Positions 34,863-46,060 of a DNA stretch of 64,000 nt are shown here, one piece after another (the stretch's first letter is position 1; each line of letters starts with the position of its first letter). A program made the translations under genes and the position numbers. Where the stretch lies: positions 2,390,001 through 2,454,000 of the forward strand of contig NZ_CP029185.2 of NCBI RefSeq assembly GCF_003096015.2, read 5' to 3'. Below the pieces are notes generated by a model, which did not search any database, was not told the origin of the DNA, and saw nothing but the letters and a program-made list of their open reading frames with translations. This stretch comes from Limnobaculum parvum. Lineage in GTDB: Bacteria; Pseudomonadota; Gammaproteobacteria; Enterobacterales; Enterobacteriaceae.

Positions 34863-35069
34863 TTACTTAGCTGCTGGTTCTTGAGTTGATTGTTTAGCTT
34901 CAGCTTTCTTACCGTGTTTTTTATGCTGTTTGCTCTTATCGGTAGTTTTGTGCTGAGCGGTAGCTGTTTGTGCAGAGTCAGTTGGAGTGGTTGTAGCCAT
35001 ATCAGCAGCGAATACAGAACCAGACAGTACAAACATAGAAGCAACGGCTAAAGGTAATAATTTTTTCAT
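34863..35069 (-). CDS. Asr-like small periplasmic basic protein (copy 2)
   Basis: A 68-residue paralogue of the next gene: MKKLLPLAVASMFVLSGSVFA, then a Thr/Ala-rich stretch and a lysine-histidine block (QHKTTDKSKQHKKHGKKAEA). GAGG precedes the ATG by nine bases. It is first in the tandem and shares the downstream terminator. Signal peptides of the two are nearly the same (MKKLL...FVLSGtxFAAD) while the tails differ, consistent with local duplication. Asr identity is inferred from composition. Confidence 0.7.
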   Translation of the reverse strand: MKKLLPLAVASMFVLSGSVFAADMATTTPTDSAQTATAQHKTTDKSKQHKKHGKKAEAKQSTQEPAAK

Positions 35070-35602
35070 TTGATAATTCCTCAGAATTGTTAATTCATAT
35101 TACGTTTGATAACTCAGCAGGCGGAAACGAACCGGATGCCTATTGTTGATTTAGCTTCGTATCTCGTTAAATCTGAAATAAATATAATCTCTATTTTGTC
35201 AGTGAGAGTAAGAGCTAAGTAATTGCTATGTAAATTAAATGTAACCAACAGGCACTACTTACCGCTAATACAGCCATAAGACAAAAATCATTAAAAATCA
35301 ATAGATAGAGATATTTTCATTGAATATTTTTGTTATAAAATATCAGGTCAAACCAGAGAGGAAAACGATAATTTGAGTAAGTTGTTTAGTTAGGGAGGTA
35401 TTTGTTACTAATTGATTATCAATAGAAAAATAAAATCGCAACAATAAAGGTGAAATGTAACTGTATTCATAGTTTGTCGATATATTAAGTTTATTTAACC
35501 GTTGCTAAAAATAGAAAAAAGGTATTCAACACAATTAATTGCTTAATAAATAATATAAAGTATAAGCAGGCCATTAATTTCTTCCCCGCTTATGTTTTAT
35601 AT
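35070..35602. other. AT-rich intergenic region upstream of the asr-like genes
   Basis: About 530 bases without a convincing gene. It holds the asr-like promoter and the end of mdlB; a weak hairpin (TATAAGC..GCTTATG around 35560-35595) may terminate mdlAB. At 35228-35244 two ATGTAA hexamers lie 11 bases apart, the spacing of OmpR-family sites such as those of PhoB or RstA. This is about 160 bases from the gene and is only suggestive. Confidence 0.4.
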
Positions 35603-37384
35603 TTAAACCTGCGCTTCTAATTCCGTGGCGGCCAATTGTAACTGGTGCATTTGATAATAACGCCCTTGTTGCATCAGTAATTGATGATGAGTGCCATGTT
35701 CAACAATCTGACCGCGATTCAGTACCACAATTTTATCCGCCTCCACGACAGTAGACAGACGGTGAGCAATCACCACCAACGTAGTTTTATGCCGGATAGC
35801 GCTCAAGGCACGGTGAATAGCCTGCTCGGTACCTGAGTCAATATTTGCTGTAGCCTCATCCAGAATCAAAATTTCTGGGGTTTGTACCAGAACCCGTGCT
35901 AAGGCCAATAACTGTTTTTGCCCGACCGAGAGATTGTTTCCTTGTTCACCGAGCACCGTATTGATACCAGAAGACATGGCTTTAACCAACGTTTCTAACT
36001 GGGAAATGCGTAACGCTTCCCATACCTGTTCTTCGCTGATAGCGCGACCTAAGGCAACATTGCTATAAACCGTATCAGCTAATACCACGGGATCCTGTTG
36101 TACCATCGCCACGCCGGTACGTAACACCTGATGACTTAAGCTTTGTAAAGGACGATCGTCAAGGCAGATCTCCCCGCTGGAAAGCGGATAATAGCCCATC
36201 AGCAAATTAGCCAATGTGCTTTTACCACTACCGGTATGACCAACCAGAGCAATAAAGTCGCGGGATGCGGCTGATAAATTAATATCGCTTAGAACCGTTT
36301 TGTTTTGGTTATAGGAAAAACTCAGGTTACGAATATCAATTTTTCCTGATTGCAACGGCTGGTCGTCATTACCGTATTTCTGTTGTTCACCATCCATTAG
36401 TTCAAAAATACGTTCACCGGCGACAACCGCCTGTTGCATCATCGCCTGTTGAGAAGCCAGCTCAATCAGCGGTTCATTCAGTCGTGACAAATAGTTAATA
36501 AAAGCATATAGAACGCCAACGCCAATGGAACCTTCAGGGCTAAAGCCAAACAGCATCAGCAGACCGCTCAATACCAATGCAGAAATTAAACTTAGCAACG
36601 GACGTAACAGCAAGCTTTCCAAACGTAAGGTTTTCAAGCGCATCATATAGTGAGTACGGTTAGTTTCCCCCAGTTGCTCACCAAAACGAACCTGCTGACG
36701 GAATTGCTGCAATACCACCATGCCACCGATCGCTTCATTAAAACGATTATTAATATCTGCTAACAGGCTGCGTACTTGACGTATTACCGGCGTGCTATAA
36801 CGCTGATAGATACTCATTAACACCAGCACGACAGGAAATATCGCCATGGCTACCAGCGCCATGCGCCAATCGAGGCTAAACATGGCAATCAACATCGCAC
36901 TGATTAATGCTGCACTGCGAAGTACCGTTGCGACCACCGTGACATACAGGTCTTTAATCACTTCAGTATCGTTAGTCACTTTTGAGATTAACTGACCAAC
37001 CGGTTGGGTATCAAAAATAGCGATAGGCTGTTTTAGCGCTGCGTCCATAACCTCACTACGGATAGTCTGTACTACCCCAACGGCGGCACGGTTAAACAGC
37101 AGGGCTTGATTGTAACGCAGGGCTGCCGCCAGTACCTGCAGCAGCAGAAACACCACGGCCAGCGCGGTTACTTTACCGAGTGGCATCATGTTTTTTGCCA
37201 CCATATTATCAATAAAATAGCCGATCAGTACCGGACCGCAAACCTCGGCCCCTGCGGCTAACCACAGTAATAAAGCGGCAAGACTTAGTGGTTTACGATA
37301 AGGGGCACCATACGCCAATAGGCGTTTTAGCGTTGGCCATAATTGACGGAATTTCTGATTTTTATTGGTCGTCATATTACTCAT
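35603..37384 (-). CDS. mdlB: ABC transporter ATP-binding/permease MdlB
   Basis: Half of a heterodimeric ABC exporter with MdlA (SmdAB-like multidrug export in Serratia). The 593-residue protein has a six-segment membrane domain (~20-310) and an ATPase domain with Walker [10 protein letters not shown], signature [15 protein letters not shown] and Walker [10 protein letters not shown]. It matches E. coli MdlB throughout ([48 protein letters not shown] in parts). Its start overlaps the mdlA stop by eight bases; an ATG three codons on is possible. The terminator is weak. Confidence 0.96.
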   Translation of the reverse strand: MSNMTTNKNQKFRQLWPTLKRLLAYGAPYRKPLSLAALLLWLAAGAEVCGPVLIGYFIDNMVAKNMMPLGKVTALAVVFLLLQVLAAALRYNQALLFNRAAVGVVQTIRSEVMDAALKQPIAIFDTQPVGQLISKVTNDTEVIKDLYVTVVATVLRSAALISAMLIAMFSLDWRMALVAMAIFPVVLVLMSIYQRYSTPVIRQVRSLLADINNRFNEAIGGMVVLQQFRQQVRFGEQLGETNRTHYMMRLKTLRLESLLLRPLLSLISALVLSGLLMLFGFSPEGSIGVGVLYAFINYLSRLNEPLIELASQQAMMQQAVVAGERIFELMDGEQQKYGNDDQPLQSGKIDIRNLSFSYNQNKTVLSDINLSAASRDFIALVGHTGSGKSTLANLLMGYYPLSSGEICLDDRPLQSLSHQVLRTGVAMVQQDPVVLADTVYSNVALGRAISEEQVWEALRISQLETLVKAMSSGINTVLGEQGNNLSVGQKQLLALARVLVQTPEILILDEATANIDSGTEQAIHRALSAIRHKTTLVVIAHRLSTVVEADKIVVLNRGQIVEHGTHHQLLMQQGRYYQMHQLQLAATELEAQV

Positions 37385-39140
37385 CCAATGCCGCTTCCAG
37401 TTGCTGATAGCGGTACATATTGCGATACCATCCTGCCTGCTCCGCCAGTGCTGAATGTGAGCCGCGCTGGGCTACATGGCCATCCTGTAGTACCAAAATT
37501 TCATTGGTATACAACAATCCTGAGAGTCTATGTGCACTGATAATGAGGGTACGATCTTTGCCCCATTGACGTAAATTTTGCAGGATCTGATACTCAGTAC
37601 GACCATCTACCGCAGAAAGTGCATCGTCGAGGATCAATATTTCACTTTCCATTAATAACGCTCTGGCTATGGCTATTCGCTGTTTCTGGCCGCCAGAGAG
37701 CATAACGCCGCGTTCACCTACCTCGGTCTGATACCCCAACGAGAGATTCAAAATATCTTCATGTACACAGGCCAACGCGGCAGCGTGCTCAATCTCATCC
37801 TGCGTAGCCTGCGGATAACCCAGTGCAATGTTTTCAGCAATGGTGGCAGAAAACAGGAATGGCATCTGGCTAACCACGGATAGACGAGCACGCCATTCAT
37901 CCAGCTTTATCTGCCGAAGCGGTAATGAGTGATAGAAAATATCCCCTTCCGTGACGTCAAACTGGCGTTGAATCAAGGCCAATAGCGAGCTTTTACCGGA
38001 ACCGGTCGGGCCACATAGCCCCAAGGTTTTTCCGGGCTCCAGACTTACATGGATATCCTCCAATGACGCTTTTTCCGTCAGAGGATAGTGAAAACGTTGA
38101 ATGCTTATATCCAATACGCCACGACTAGGCGGTAAGTCCAAATCGCCGTCCGTAACTTCAGGCTTCTCTTCCAGCAGGCTGGAGATACGCCCGTAAGCCG
38201 CACTCCCCCGCTCAACAATATTAAACATCCATGCCAGCGCTAACATCGGCCAAATCATCAGGCCCAAATACATCACAAAACTGGTTAACTGCCCCAGCGT
38301 CATCTGATTATGAATCACCATCCAGCTACCGCCGCCAATCGCTAGCATATTGGCACAAGCAACCGCCAGATAGATGGTGGGGTCAAAGCGGGCATCAACT
38401 CTCGCCACATGCATATTTTTGGTGCCGGCATCGGTAGCAACATCAGAAAACAGCTTTGACTGGTAATTCTCTAGGCCAAATGCCTTAATCATCCGAATGC
38501 TGGTCAGGCTTTCTTGAGTGCGGTCATTTAATGATGAAAATGCCGCCTGCGCCACCCGAAAACGGTTATGTAATTCATCACCATAACGTTTAATGAAAAT
38601 CGCCATAATCGGCATGGGAAGTAATGATAGCAGCGTCAATTGCCAGCTAATTTGGACGCTCATCACCACCAATACCGCACACCCCATCACCAGTGAATCC
38701 ACTAGGGTTAATACCCCTTCTCCCGCAGCAAACACCACCCGATCGACATCATTAGTGGCTCTAGCAATTAAATCACCGGTACGATGGCGCAGGTAAAAAT
38801 TGGGATGTTGACGACTCAGTTGACGATAAAAATTATTACGCAGCTCAACCGCAAGTAGATAAGAGGCACCAAATAACAACACGCGCCATACGTAACGCAA
38901 CAAGTAAATAACGACTGCGGTGCCAACGATCAGACCAATCCACATCATGAGGGTATAACCATCCATCTGGCGATGGGTGATACCGTCAACAATCGTACCT
39001 ACCAGCTTGGGAGGCAACAGTTGCATCAGGGCAATGGTGATAAGAAGTGTCACTGCACCTAAATAGCTTTTCCACTGTAAAACAAAAAACCAGCGCAATT
39101 GAGAGAACAGTTTCACTATATTAATCCGGTCATAAGGCAA
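37377..39140 (-). CDS. mdlA: ABC transporter ATP-binding/permease MdlA
   Basis: The partner half-transporter, 587 residues, with six membrane segments and an ATPase domain: Walker [13 protein letters not shown], signature [17 protein letters not shown] and Walker [14 protein letters not shown]. The pair MdlA/MdlB follows the E. coli order decR-mdlA-mdlB. It should export drugs or lipid-like compounds from the cytosol or inner leaflet; no substrate can be read from the sequence. Starts 108 bases after decR. Confidence 0.96.
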   Translation of the reverse strand: MPYDRINIVKLFSQLRWFFVLQWKSYLGAVTLLITIALMQLLPPKLVGTIVDGITHRQMDGYTLMMWIGLIVGTAVVIYLLRYVWRVLLFGASYLLAVELRNNFYRQLSRQHPNFYLRHRTGDLIARATNDVDRVVFAAGEGVLTLVDSLVMGCAVLVVMSVQISWQLTLLSLLPMPIMAIFIKRYGDELHNRFRVAQAAFSSLNDRTQESLTSIRMIKAFGLENYQSKLFSDVATDAGTKNMHVARVDARFDPTIYLAVACANMLAIGGGSWMVIHNQMTLGQLTSFVMYLGLMIWPMLALAWMFNIVERGSAAYGRISSLLEEKPEVTDGDLDLPPSRGVLDISIQRFHYPLTEKASLEDIHVSLEPGKTLGLCGPTGSGKSSLLALIQRQFDVTEGDIFYHSLPLRQIKLDEWRARLSVVSQMPFLFSATIAENIALGYPQATQDEIEHAAALACVHEDILNLSLGYQTEVGERGVMLSGGQKQRIAIARALLMESEILILDDALSAVDGRTEYQILQNLRQWGKDRTLIISAHRLSGLLYTNEILVLQDGHVAQRGSHSALAEQAGWYRNMYRYQQLEAALDE

Positions 39141-39248
39141 TCATCAGGGGACTGCGTTAATTTAAATTCAACATCTTCAGCGGCGAAAGGATACCATTTC
39201 CAGCATAGCCAAATGAAATTATTTCTCATTTAGCTATTAAAAATAGCC

Positions 39249-39710
39249 CTATTCTGCAATAGGTAAACAGGTGGTGAGCTTGATCTCTTCCATGGCAAAA
39301 CTGGATGTCACATCACTAAGCCCGCTCACGCTATTAACCAGCCGCTTATAAAAGTTGTCAAAGCTCTTCATATCGGCAACCTGAACGCGCATCAGATAAT
39401 CATATTCACCAGCCATGCGGTAAAAGGCCATCACTTCAGGCATATCTTCTACACAGTCTACAAAGCTTTGATACCAGTCACGACTGTGACACTGGGTTTT
39501 TATCAGTACAAAAGCCGTCAGGCTCAACCCTAGCTTTTCTGCATCTAACAGCGCGACCTTATGGCGAATATATCCCTCATCTTCCAGCCTTTTCAGGCGC
39601 TTCCAACAGGGTGTAGAAGTCAGGCTAACCTCATCCGCTAGCGTCTGAAGTGACAGCGTGCAATCCTTTTGTAACAGGGTCAGAATTTTTCGGTCAATTT
39701 TATCTAACAC
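39249..39710 (-). CDS. decR: Lrp/AsnC-type cysteine-responsive regulator DecR
   Basis: DecR (YbaO) activates cysteine desulfidase genes when cysteine is high. The 153-residue protein has an N-terminal Lrp helix-turn-helix ([23 protein letters not shown]) and a RAM ligand domain. It is nearly identical to E. coli DecR ([41 protein letters not shown]). It is divergent from cdsH, and the 149-base gap should carry its operator. Confidence 0.96.
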   Translation of the reverse strand: MLDKIDRKILTLLQKDCTLSLQTLADEVSLTSTPCWKRLKRLEDEGYIRHKVALLDAEKLGLSLTAFVLIKTQCHSRDWYQSFVDCVEDMPEVMAFYRMAGEYDYLMRVQVADMKSFDNFYKRLVNSVSGLSDVTSSFAMEEIKLTTCLPIAE

Positions 39711-39859
39711 ATCGGCCTCGGAGAGAAATATTTTCTACCATATGACGATTATACAGTAAAAATAGCAATAATTTTTCCTATCAACGCGGTTAATCTATCA
39801 GTATAGACTCACAACCTGCCCAGCAGGTTATCCATACGCTGTCATCAGAGGAAAAGAAT

Positions 39860-40900
39860 ATGAATCGCCAATGGGTTAAACAAGCTATCAGTGAAATCGA
39901 AGCCGATTTTCAACGTTCTGCCGATACGCACTTGATCCGTTTGCAGCTTCCTCAGTTTCCCGGTATTCATCTTTATCTGAAAGACGAAAGCACGCATCCT
40001 ACCGGTAGCCTGAAACACCGTCTGGCCCGCTCGCTGTTTTTATATGGCCTGTCTAACGGCTGGGTAAAGCAGGATACCACCATTATTGAAGCCTCATCGG
40101 GCAGCACTGCGGTATCTGAAGCCTACTTTGCGCGTTTACTGGGCCTGCCATTTATTGCCGTTATGCCAGATTGTACCGCCAAGCGAAAAATAGAGTTGAT
40201 TGAGTTTTACGGTGGTCGCTGTCATTTCGTAAAACATCCATCAGAGATTTATGAAGCATCGGAACGTTTGGCAAAAGAACTTAATGGTCACTATATGGAC
40301 CAGTTTACCTATGCTGAACGAGCTACCGACTGGCGCGGTAATAACAATATCGCCGACAGTATTTTCCGCCAGATGCAGCGGGAACCTCATACTATCCCAA
40401 ACTATATCGTGATGAGTGCCGGTACCGGTGGTACCTCCGCAACGCTGGGTCGCTACATTCGATATCAGGGATACGACACCCGACTGGTGGTAGTCGACCC
40501 GGAAAATTCGGTGTTCTATAACTATTACCAAACGAACGATCGTACATCATCCTCCGAGTGTGGTAGCCGCATTGAAGGTATTGGTCGCCCACGTGTTGAG
40601 CCTTCATTTATTCCACAGGTTATTGACGAAATGGTGCAAGTTCCTGATGCCGCCAGTATCGCCACCATTCTCTGGCTGGAAAAGATCTTGGGCCGTAAAA
40701 CCGGTGCCTCCACCGGTACCAACGTCTGGGGTGCATTGCAGTTGATGAAACGCATGCGCGACAAAGGTGAAACCGGTGCGATTGTTACTCTGCTGTGTGA
40801 CAGTGGTGAGCGATATTTGGATACTTATTATAATCCGGAGTGGGTGAAGCAAAATCTTGGGAATTTAAGTGAGTATCAGAGATTATTACTAGACCTATGA
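39860..40900 (+). CDS. cdsH: PLP-dependent L-cysteine desulfhydrase CdsH
   Basis: A 346-residue fold-type II PLP enzyme of the cysteine synthase family, with lysine K52 in HPTGSLKHR as Schiff-base residue and the loops [14 protein letters not shown] and [14 protein letters not shown]. In Salmonella, CdsH, which splits cysteine to pyruvate, ammonia and sulfide, is encoded next to decR/ybaO; here it is divergent from decR. That context favours CdsH over a biosynthetic CysK. AGAGGA precedes the ATG. Repeat copy B begins 29 bases past the stop. Confidence 0.9.
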   Translation: MNRQWVKQAISEIEADFQRSADTHLIRLQLPQFPGIHLYLKDESTHPTGSLKHRLARSLFLYGLSNGWVKQDTTIIEASSGSTAVSEAYFARLLGLPFIAVMPDCTAKRKIELIEFYGGRCHFVKHPSEIYEASERLAKELNGHYMDQFTYAERATDWRGNNNIADSIFRQMQREPHTIPNYIVMSAGTGGTSATLGRYIRYQGYDTRLVVVDPENSVFYNYYQTNDRTSSSECGSRIEGIGRPRVEPSFIPQVIDEMVQVPDAASIATILWLEKILGRKTGASTGTNVWGALQLMKRMRDKGETGAIVTLLCDSGERYLDTYYNPEWVKQNLGNLSEYQRLLLDL

Positions 40901-40929
40901 TTTTTAAATCAAATTTAGCTACGAATCAA

Positions 40930-41156
40930 TTTCGTCCACGATAAGTACCGTGTCTGAATAAACACTTATACCAGTGGCCTAGCAAGGGGCGTTAAAAGGC
41001 GAACGCGCCTTCGCCCCCGAATTCAGGTCGCTAAAGCGACTTCCCTCCACCTTTATTCGGGCTCACGCACCGGCGCAGAGCCGTTCCCGACGTCGCTGCG
41101 CCTCGACTGGCCTCCGTGCCAGTCGTGCTACCCTCATTCAGTTGTCGGCTGAATTC
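40930..41156 (-). repeat. Dispersed non-coding repeat, copy B (~227 bp)
   Basis: The inverted counterpart of the repeat at 1300-1539. The 138-bp core (41019-41156) has the same ends GAATTCAG/CTGAATTC. Outside the core AAGGCG-aacg-CGCCTT forms a hairpin; CCAGTGGCC (40971-40979) and TTTCGTCCAC (40930-40939) match copy A. The rhtA stop codon lies inside the terminal GAATTC. The repeat fills nearly the whole gap between cdsH and rhtA and marks the boundary of two E. coli-like blocks. Confidence 0.85.
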
Positions 41157-42063
41157 ATTTTTCTAAATTAATATCCACCTTCTCCAACTTTACCTTCCGC
41201 TTAATCGTCAACGAAGCCCCCATCGAAGCCACGATCACCGCAAACAGCCCCATCCATTGCATTGAGGAAAGGGTTTCATTGAGGAAAATTAGCCCCGAAA
41301 GCGCACCAATTGCTGGCTCCAGACTGGTCAGGGTGCCAAAGGTTTGAGCGGGAAGTCGAGTCAGGGCAACCATCTCCAAAGAATATGGTAATGCCGTAGA
41401 CAGAATCGCGACACCAATAGCCACCGGCAATAATGATAACGTAAACAGATCGCTACCCGCATGGGCAACCCCGATGGGAACCGCTATGATGGTGGCTACC
41501 AGTGCGCCTAACGCCACCGAACGGGTGCCGTAATTGGCGCCAGCACGTTGACCAAATACGATATACAACGCCCAGAAGAAACCAGCCCCTAACGCACAAC
41601 AGGCACCTACCGGATCGATACCATTCACCGACTGTCGCAGCGGTAGCAGTAAGCCCAATCCGACAATCACCAGACCAATCCAGAGGAAGTCCACCACCCG
41701 ACGAGAAGAACACATTGCCACCGCCAGCGGTCCAATAAACTCTAATGCAACCGCAATTCCTAAAGGCACCGTTCTCAGAGACATGTAAAACAGTAGGTTC
41801 ATCCCGCCAAGGGATAGACCATACGCCACCAGCCACCAACGTGCACCGGGAGCAGGTATACGGGTGGTATGTTTACGCCACGGGCGTAAAAAAATCATCA
41901 AAATAATGGTACCCAGAAACAGGCGATAGGCCGTTACTCCCTGAGCGCCAACCGCAGGAAACAGCGTTTTCGCCAACGCCGCACCACCCTGAATAGATAA
42001 TATGGCAATAAGCAGCAAAATGATGGGAACTAATACAGGTGACTTTTTATCTTTCAAAGACAT
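41155..42063 (-). CDS. rhtA: Threonine/homoserine exporter RhtA
   Basis: A ten-segment EamA/DMT-family exporter (302 residues). It matches E. coli RhtA (YbiF) along its length: SIQGGAALAKTLFPAVGAQGVTAYRL begins as SIQGGASLAKSLFPLVG in E. coli, and GLSLGGMNLLFYMSL, TVPLGIAVALEFIGPLAVA and ILSTALPYSLEMVALTRLP are retained. RhtA exports threonine, homoserine and other amino acids. In E. coli it is elsewhere, next to ompX. Its stop codon TGA overlaps the GAATTC edge of repeat copy B. Confidence 0.93.
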   Translation of the reverse strand: MSLKDKKSPVLVPIILLLIAILSIQGGAALAKTLFPAVGAQGVTAYRLFLGTIILMIFLRPWRKHTTRIPAPGARWWLVAYGLSLGGMNLLFYMSLRTVPLGIAVALEFIGPLAVAMCSSRRVVDFLWIGLVIVGLGLLLPLRQSVNGIDPVGACCALGAGFFWALYIVFGQRAGANYGTRSVALGALVATIIAVPIGVAHAGSDLFTLSLLPVAIGVAILSTALPYSLEMVALTRLPAQTFGTLTSLEPAIGALSGLIFLNETLSSMQWMGLFAVIVASMGASLTIKRKVKLEKVDINLEK

Positions 42064-42187
42064 ATAAATACTTAACCGTCCTTCAGCAATCAGGTTAGCC
42101 GAAAGAGCTTTTATTAACTAAGGATGGCAGGGCCAGAATAGCCACTATGATACCTGAATAACACAACGGGTTTACCCCGTCCGATAA

Positions 42188-42226
42188 AATAAAAACTGCC
42201 GATGATTATCTCGCCGGCAGTTTTTT
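42188..42226. terminator. Bidirectional terminator after fabB
   Basis: AAAACTGCCG (42192-42201) pairs with CGGCAGTTTT (42215-42224), with A-rich and T-rich flanks on either side. It is about 20 bases past the fabB stop on the minus strand. Confidence 0.9.
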
Positions 42227-42244
42227 ATCGACAAACTGAATCGC

Positions 42245-43459
42245 TTATTTGTTGTATTTACGCATGACCAATGTGGCGTTAGTACCACCAAAACCAAAGC
42301 TGTTAGACATTGCCGTAGTTAATTCACGACGAGTCATTTTGGTCACAATATTCATACCAGCAGCCTGTTCATCCAGGTTTTCAATATTAATGCTTGGCGC
42401 AATAAAACCGTGTTCTACCATCAGTAAGGTATAGATAGCTTCGTGTACACCGGCCGCACCCAGTGCGTGACCGGTCATGGCTTTAGTAGAAGAAATTGCC
42501 GGTGTATTATCACCAAACACTTCACGAATCGCACCCAGCTCTTTCACATCACCAACCGGTGTGGAAGTACCGTGTACGTTAAGGTAGTCAATTGGGGTAT
42601 CAACACCCTGCATTGCCATTCTCATACAGCGTGCAGCACCTTCACCTGATGGAGCAACCATATCGGCACCATCTGACGTTGCACCATAGCCTACGATTTC
42701 AGCATAGATGTGCGCGCCGCGCGCCAGAGCATGCTCCAGCTCTTCAACTACCACCATACCGCCACCACCAGAGATGACAAAACCGTCACGAGCGGAATCA
42801 TAAGTACGAGAGGCTTTTTCCGGTGTATCGTTGTACTGAGTAGAAAGCGCGCCCATAGCATCAAATTCACAGGAGAGTTCCCAGCACAGCTCTTCACCGC
42901 CGCCAGCAAACACCACATCCTGCTTGCCCAGTTGAATCAGCTCAACGGCATGACCAATACAGTGTGCAGAAGTCGCACAGGCAGAACTGATTGAATAGTT
43001 AACACCACGAATTTTAAATGGTGTTGCCAGACAGGCAGAAACACCCGAGGCCATTGCTTTGGTCACCATGTAAGGACCAACGCCACGTAAACCACGAGAA
43101 CGCATACCATCAGCGCCAGCAACCTGACTGCGTGGGGAACCACCGCCAGAACCAACCACTAACCCCGTACGCTCATTAGAAACCTGATTATCCGCTAATC
43201 CTGAATCTTGAATCGCTTCCTGCATAGAAAGATAGGCATAAATCGAAGCATCGCTCATGAAACGAGCAACTTTACGGTCAATTAACCCAGTGGTATCCAG
43301 CTTAATATTACCCCAAACATGACTACGCATGCCGGCATCTTGCAGTTCCTGAGCATGGGTAATACCAGAACGTCCTAACTCTAGAGACTCAAGGACCTCT
43401 TGTTTGTTATTACCAATACTAGAAATAACACCTAAACCGGTGATAACTGCACGTTTCAT
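42245..43459 (-). CDS. fabB: 3-oxoacyl-ACP synthase I
   Basis: FabB elongates acyl-ACP with malonyl-ACP and is needed for unsaturated fatty acids. The 404-residue protein has the catalytic cysteine C161 ([11 protein letters not shown]) and two histidines in [11 protein letters not shown] and [10 protein letters not shown]. It matches E. coli FabB end to end ([37 protein letters not shown]). The upstream region has a FabR palindrome and a FadR box, as known for fabA and fabB, and a weak -35 consistent with activation by FadR. Confidence 0.98.
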   Translation of the reverse strand: MKRAVITGLGVISSIGNNKQEVLESLELGRSGITHAQELQDAGMRSHVWGNIKLDTTGLIDRKVARFMSDASIYAYLSMQEAIQDSGLADNQVSNERTGLVVGSGGGSPRSQVAGADGMRSRGLRGVGPYMVTKAMASGVSACLATPFKIRGVNYSISSACATSAHCIGHAVELIQLGKQDVVFAGGGEELCWELSCEFDAMGALSTQYNDTPEKASRTYDSARDGFVISGGGGMVVVEELEHALARGAHIYAEIVGYGATSDGADMVAPSGEGAARCMRMAMQGVDTPIDYLNVHGTSTPVGDVKELGAIREVFGDNTPAISSTKAMTGHALGAAGVHEAIYTLLMVEHGFIAPSINIENLDEQAAGMNIVTKMTRRELTTAMSNSFGFGGTNATLVMRKYNK

Positions 43460-43512
43460 CTATTACCTCTGTTTTTACTTTATATAGCATGACGGAATTT
43501 GCATAACAGATT

Positions 43513-43530
43513 AGCTTACACTTGTAAGCT
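43513..43530. promoter_or_regulatory. FabR operator upstream of fabB
   Basis: AGCTTACACTTGTAAGCT is a perfect 18-bp palindrome similar to the FabR site (AGCGTACAnnTGTTCGCT type). It is 54 bases upstream of the fabB start, directly downstream of the FadR box in the direction of transcription. FabR represses fabB in E. coli. Confidence 0.75.
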
Positions 43531-43531
43531 G

Positions 43532-43547
43532 AACAAGTCCGATCAGC
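43532..43547 (-). promoter_or_regulatory. FadR box upstream of fabB
   Basis: The minus strand reads GCTGATCGGACTTGTT. From memory it contains the known E. coli fabA FadR site CTGATCGGACTTGTT. FadR activates fabA and fabB, so an activating role at this promoter fits. It abuts the FabR palindrome. Confidence 0.8.
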
Positions 43548-43634
43548 AAAAAAGATGCAACAAAAGATGTTAATTTTCTGACGAGTCGTCCATCATTAAG
43601 CTCTCGCTAGCACTTGAACAGACGGTCTTTTAAC

Positions 43635-45659
43635 GTGAATGACACCCCAATCCAACATGCTGACCTCAACTGGAACGAACAGGGTACACCTGTTTCCCGA
43701 GAATTTGATGACGTCTATTTTTCTAATCAAGATGGTCAGGAAGAGACAAGATATGTTTTTCTAACGGGCAATGGCATTCCTGAAAGATTCTCTGAGCATA
43801 AAAAGCGTTGTTTTACCGTGGCTGAAACCGGATTTGGCACTGGACTCAATTTTCTTACCTTATGGCATGCTTTTCGTCAGTTCCAGACAAACCATCCGGA
43901 AGCGCCGCTAAAACATCTGCATTTCATCAGCTTTGAAAAATTTCCTTTGCGGCGTGCAGATTTACAGCAGGTTCATCAGACATGGCCCAAATTTTCATCA
44001 TTATGTGAACAACTACAGCAGCAGTGGCCTTCTGCCCTGCCCGGCTGCCATCGGTTACTATTGGATGATGGACGAGTAACCCTTGACCTATGGTTTGGTG
44101 ACGTTAATACACTGCTACCTCAGCTTGATGACAGCACTAATGGAAAAGTAGATGCTTGGTTTCTCGATGGTTTTTCCCCCTCTAAAAACCCGGAGATGTG
44201 GACCCCTTTATTGTTTCAACAGATGGTCAGGCTTGCCGCCGAACAGGGCACCTTTGCCACCTTCACTGCTGCCGGATTCGTTCGCAGGGGCTTAAAGGAA
44301 GCCGGCTTCGAGGTTTCACGCATTAAGGGATTTGGTCAGAAACGAGAAATGCTAGTGGGTGTACGCCAGCCTAACTTACCTCTTCAACAACCGCAAAATG
44401 CGCCTTGGTACACCAGCCCATGCGCCCAACAACCTATGGATGTCGCGATTATTGGTGGCGGTATCGCCAGTGCTATGACGGCCCTCGCCCTGCTACGTCG
44501 CGGGGCGAGGGTCACTCTGTATTGTGCCAATGAACAACCGGTGCAGGGCGCATCAGGAAACTATCAGGGCGCTCTCTACCCACTATTAGGGCGGGAGCAA
44601 AATCCAATGACCCGCTTCTTTAGCCATGCGTTTACCTTTGCTCGCCAACGCTATGACAGCCTGTTAAGTGAAGGTATACGGTTTGATCATCAATGGTGTG
44701 GCGTGATCCAACTGGGCTATAACGATAAGAGCCGTAATAAGAATGAAGCCATTCTGACATCCGCCCCTTTACCAGAGATTGCCCACCAACTGTCACAGCA
44801 GCAGGCCGAAACGTTATGTGGAATGCCTACCGGCTGTGGAGGTATCCACTATCCTTTAGGAGGATGGCTCTCTCCCTATCAGTTAACCACGAATGCATTA
44901 CGTCATGCACAAACTCTCGGCATGACAGCCTATTACAAACATACTCTTGTGGCGTTAGAAAACCTTGAACAAGGCTGGGAGTTAACGTTTAGCCACGGGA
45001 AAAGGACCCAGCATGCTACCGTCATTTTAGCTAACGGTTATCAGGTAACTGAATTTGATCAAACCAATCAGCTACCACTAACACCGGTACGCGGTCAGGT
45101 AACACAAGTTCCAACCAGTTCAGAGTTAAGTCAGCTAAAACAGGTGCTTTGCTATGATGGCTATATGACACCGGTGGATGCAAATCATCAATACCATTGC
45201 ATTGGTGCCAGCTATGAAAGGGGCGATAGTCAAACAGATTACCGTCAGGCAGAACAACAAGAAAATCACCAGCGCTTGCTAAATTGTTTACCAGAAATTG
45301 ACTGGCCCCGACATATTGATATTAGCGATGGGTTAGCCCGATGCAGCGTGCGTAGCGCCATCCGTGACCATTTACCCATGATGGGCGCTGTCGCGAATTA
45401 CTCACGATTGCTCGAGGCCTACCTACATCTTCAACTCAGACTAAAACGCGGGGAAAAAGTGGAGCAGGCTCCCGTATGGCCGGGGTTGTATATGATTAGC
45501 GGTTTAGGGTCTCGAGGACTTTGCTCCGCCCCTCTGCTGGCAGAAACGCTCGCAGGGCAGATCTTTAATGAGCCGTTGCCACTGCCTGCGGATATTTTAG
45601 CTGCGCTGAATCCAAATCGACTTTGGGTAAGAAAGCTACTGAAAGGAACACCACTGTAA
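43635..45659 (+). CDS. mnmC: tRNA 5-methylaminomethyl-2-thiouridine biosynthesis protein MnmC
   Basis: A bifunctional enzyme completing mnm5s2U at the wobble base of some tRNAs. The N-terminal domain is an SAM methyltransferase ([31 protein letters not shown]). The C-terminal domain is an FAD oxidase ([19 protein letters not shown]). The GTG at 43635 was selected because [22 protein letters not shown] aligns residue for residue with the E. coli start; a TTG 21 bases earlier is unlikely. The result is 674 residues. It is divergent from fabB, as in E. coli. Confidence 0.96.
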   Translation: MNDTPIQHADLNWNEQGTPVSREFDDVYFSNQDGQEETRYVFLTGNGIPERFSEHKKRCFTVAETGFGTGLNFLTLWHAFRQFQTNHPEAPLKHLHFISFEKFPLRRADLQQVHQTWPKFSSLCEQLQQQWPSALPGCHRLLLDDGRVTLDLWFGDVNTLLPQLDDSTNGKVDAWFLDGFSPSKNPEMWTPLLFQQMVRLAAEQGTFATFTAAGFVRRGLKEAGFEVSRIKGFGQKREMLVGVRQPNLPLQQPQNAPWYTSPCAQQPMDVAIIGGGIASAMTALALLRRGARVTLYCANEQPVQGASGNYQGALYPLLGREQNPMTRFFSHAFTFARQRYDSLLSEGIRFDHQWCGVIQLGYNDKSRNKNEAILTSAPLPEIAHQLSQQQAETLCGMPTGCGGIHYPLGGWLSPYQLTTNALRHAQTLGMTAYYKHTLVALENLEQGWELTFSHGKRTQHATVILANGYQVTEFDQTNQLPLTPVRGQVTQVPTSSELSQLKQVLCYDGYMTPVDANHQYHCIGASYERGDSQTDYRQAEQQENHQRLLNCLPEIDWPRHIDISDGLARCSVRSAIRDHLPMMGAVANYSRLLEAYLHLQLRLKRGEKVEQAPVWPGLYMISGLGSRGLCSAPLLAETLAGQIFNEPLPLPADILAALNPNRLWVRKLLKGTPL

Positions 45660-45717
45660 GTCATATTGGGTTCGGACATGTCATGCGGTTAGTCCGAACC
45701 CCAAAAAATAAAATAAA

Positions 45718-45990
45718 TTATTCCACTTTCTGCCGTAAACTTTTCCACAAATTGAAAACCAATACCCGATCCGGTGGAGAGAGTTCACCGCCTTTAATGG
45801 CTTTATCCAAGCTTTGTTCAATCAGTTGTGCATAATCGTTCAAACAGCTACTACCTAGCTCTTCAGCCTGAGCCGCCGCTAACGTAATATGACCGCGCAA
45901 ATAACCTCCTGCAAACAGTTCATCATCGCTGGCATGTTCAACGTTACTATCGATCAAAGCCAGTATCCGGTTTTCTAATTCTGCAATCAT
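45718..45990 (-). CDS. yfcL: YfcL family protein
   Basis: A 90-residue soluble helical protein of the YfcL family, function unknown. It begins MIAELENRILALIDSNVEHASDDELFAGGYLRGHITLAAA in the way typical of the family; only the first positions are needed for recognition. It lies in the conserved order mnmC-yfcL-epmC-yfcA-mepA-aroC. Its 3' end converges on mnmC. Confidence 0.93.
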   Translation of the reverse strand: MIAELENRILALIDSNVEHASDDELFAGGYLRGHITLAAAQAEELGSSCLNDYAQLIEQSLDKAIKGGELSPPDRVLVFNLWKSLRQKVE

Positions 45991-46060
45991 GCGGTTTCTC
46001 TACTTGGTTAATAATATATCGGGCTGCAAAAAGTCCGTTTGAATTTAAGACCAGAGCGAA

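Noticed and set aside
35228..35244. RstA or PhoB box for the asr-like genes
   Set aside because: The hexamers have 11-bp spacing but differ from both consensus sequences and lie rather far from the gene; mentioned only in the intergenic entry.
41453..41839. 128-residue frame within rhtA
   Set aside because: Same strand but other frame; glycine/tryptophan/arginine-rich composition and no support beyond the codon pattern of rhtA.
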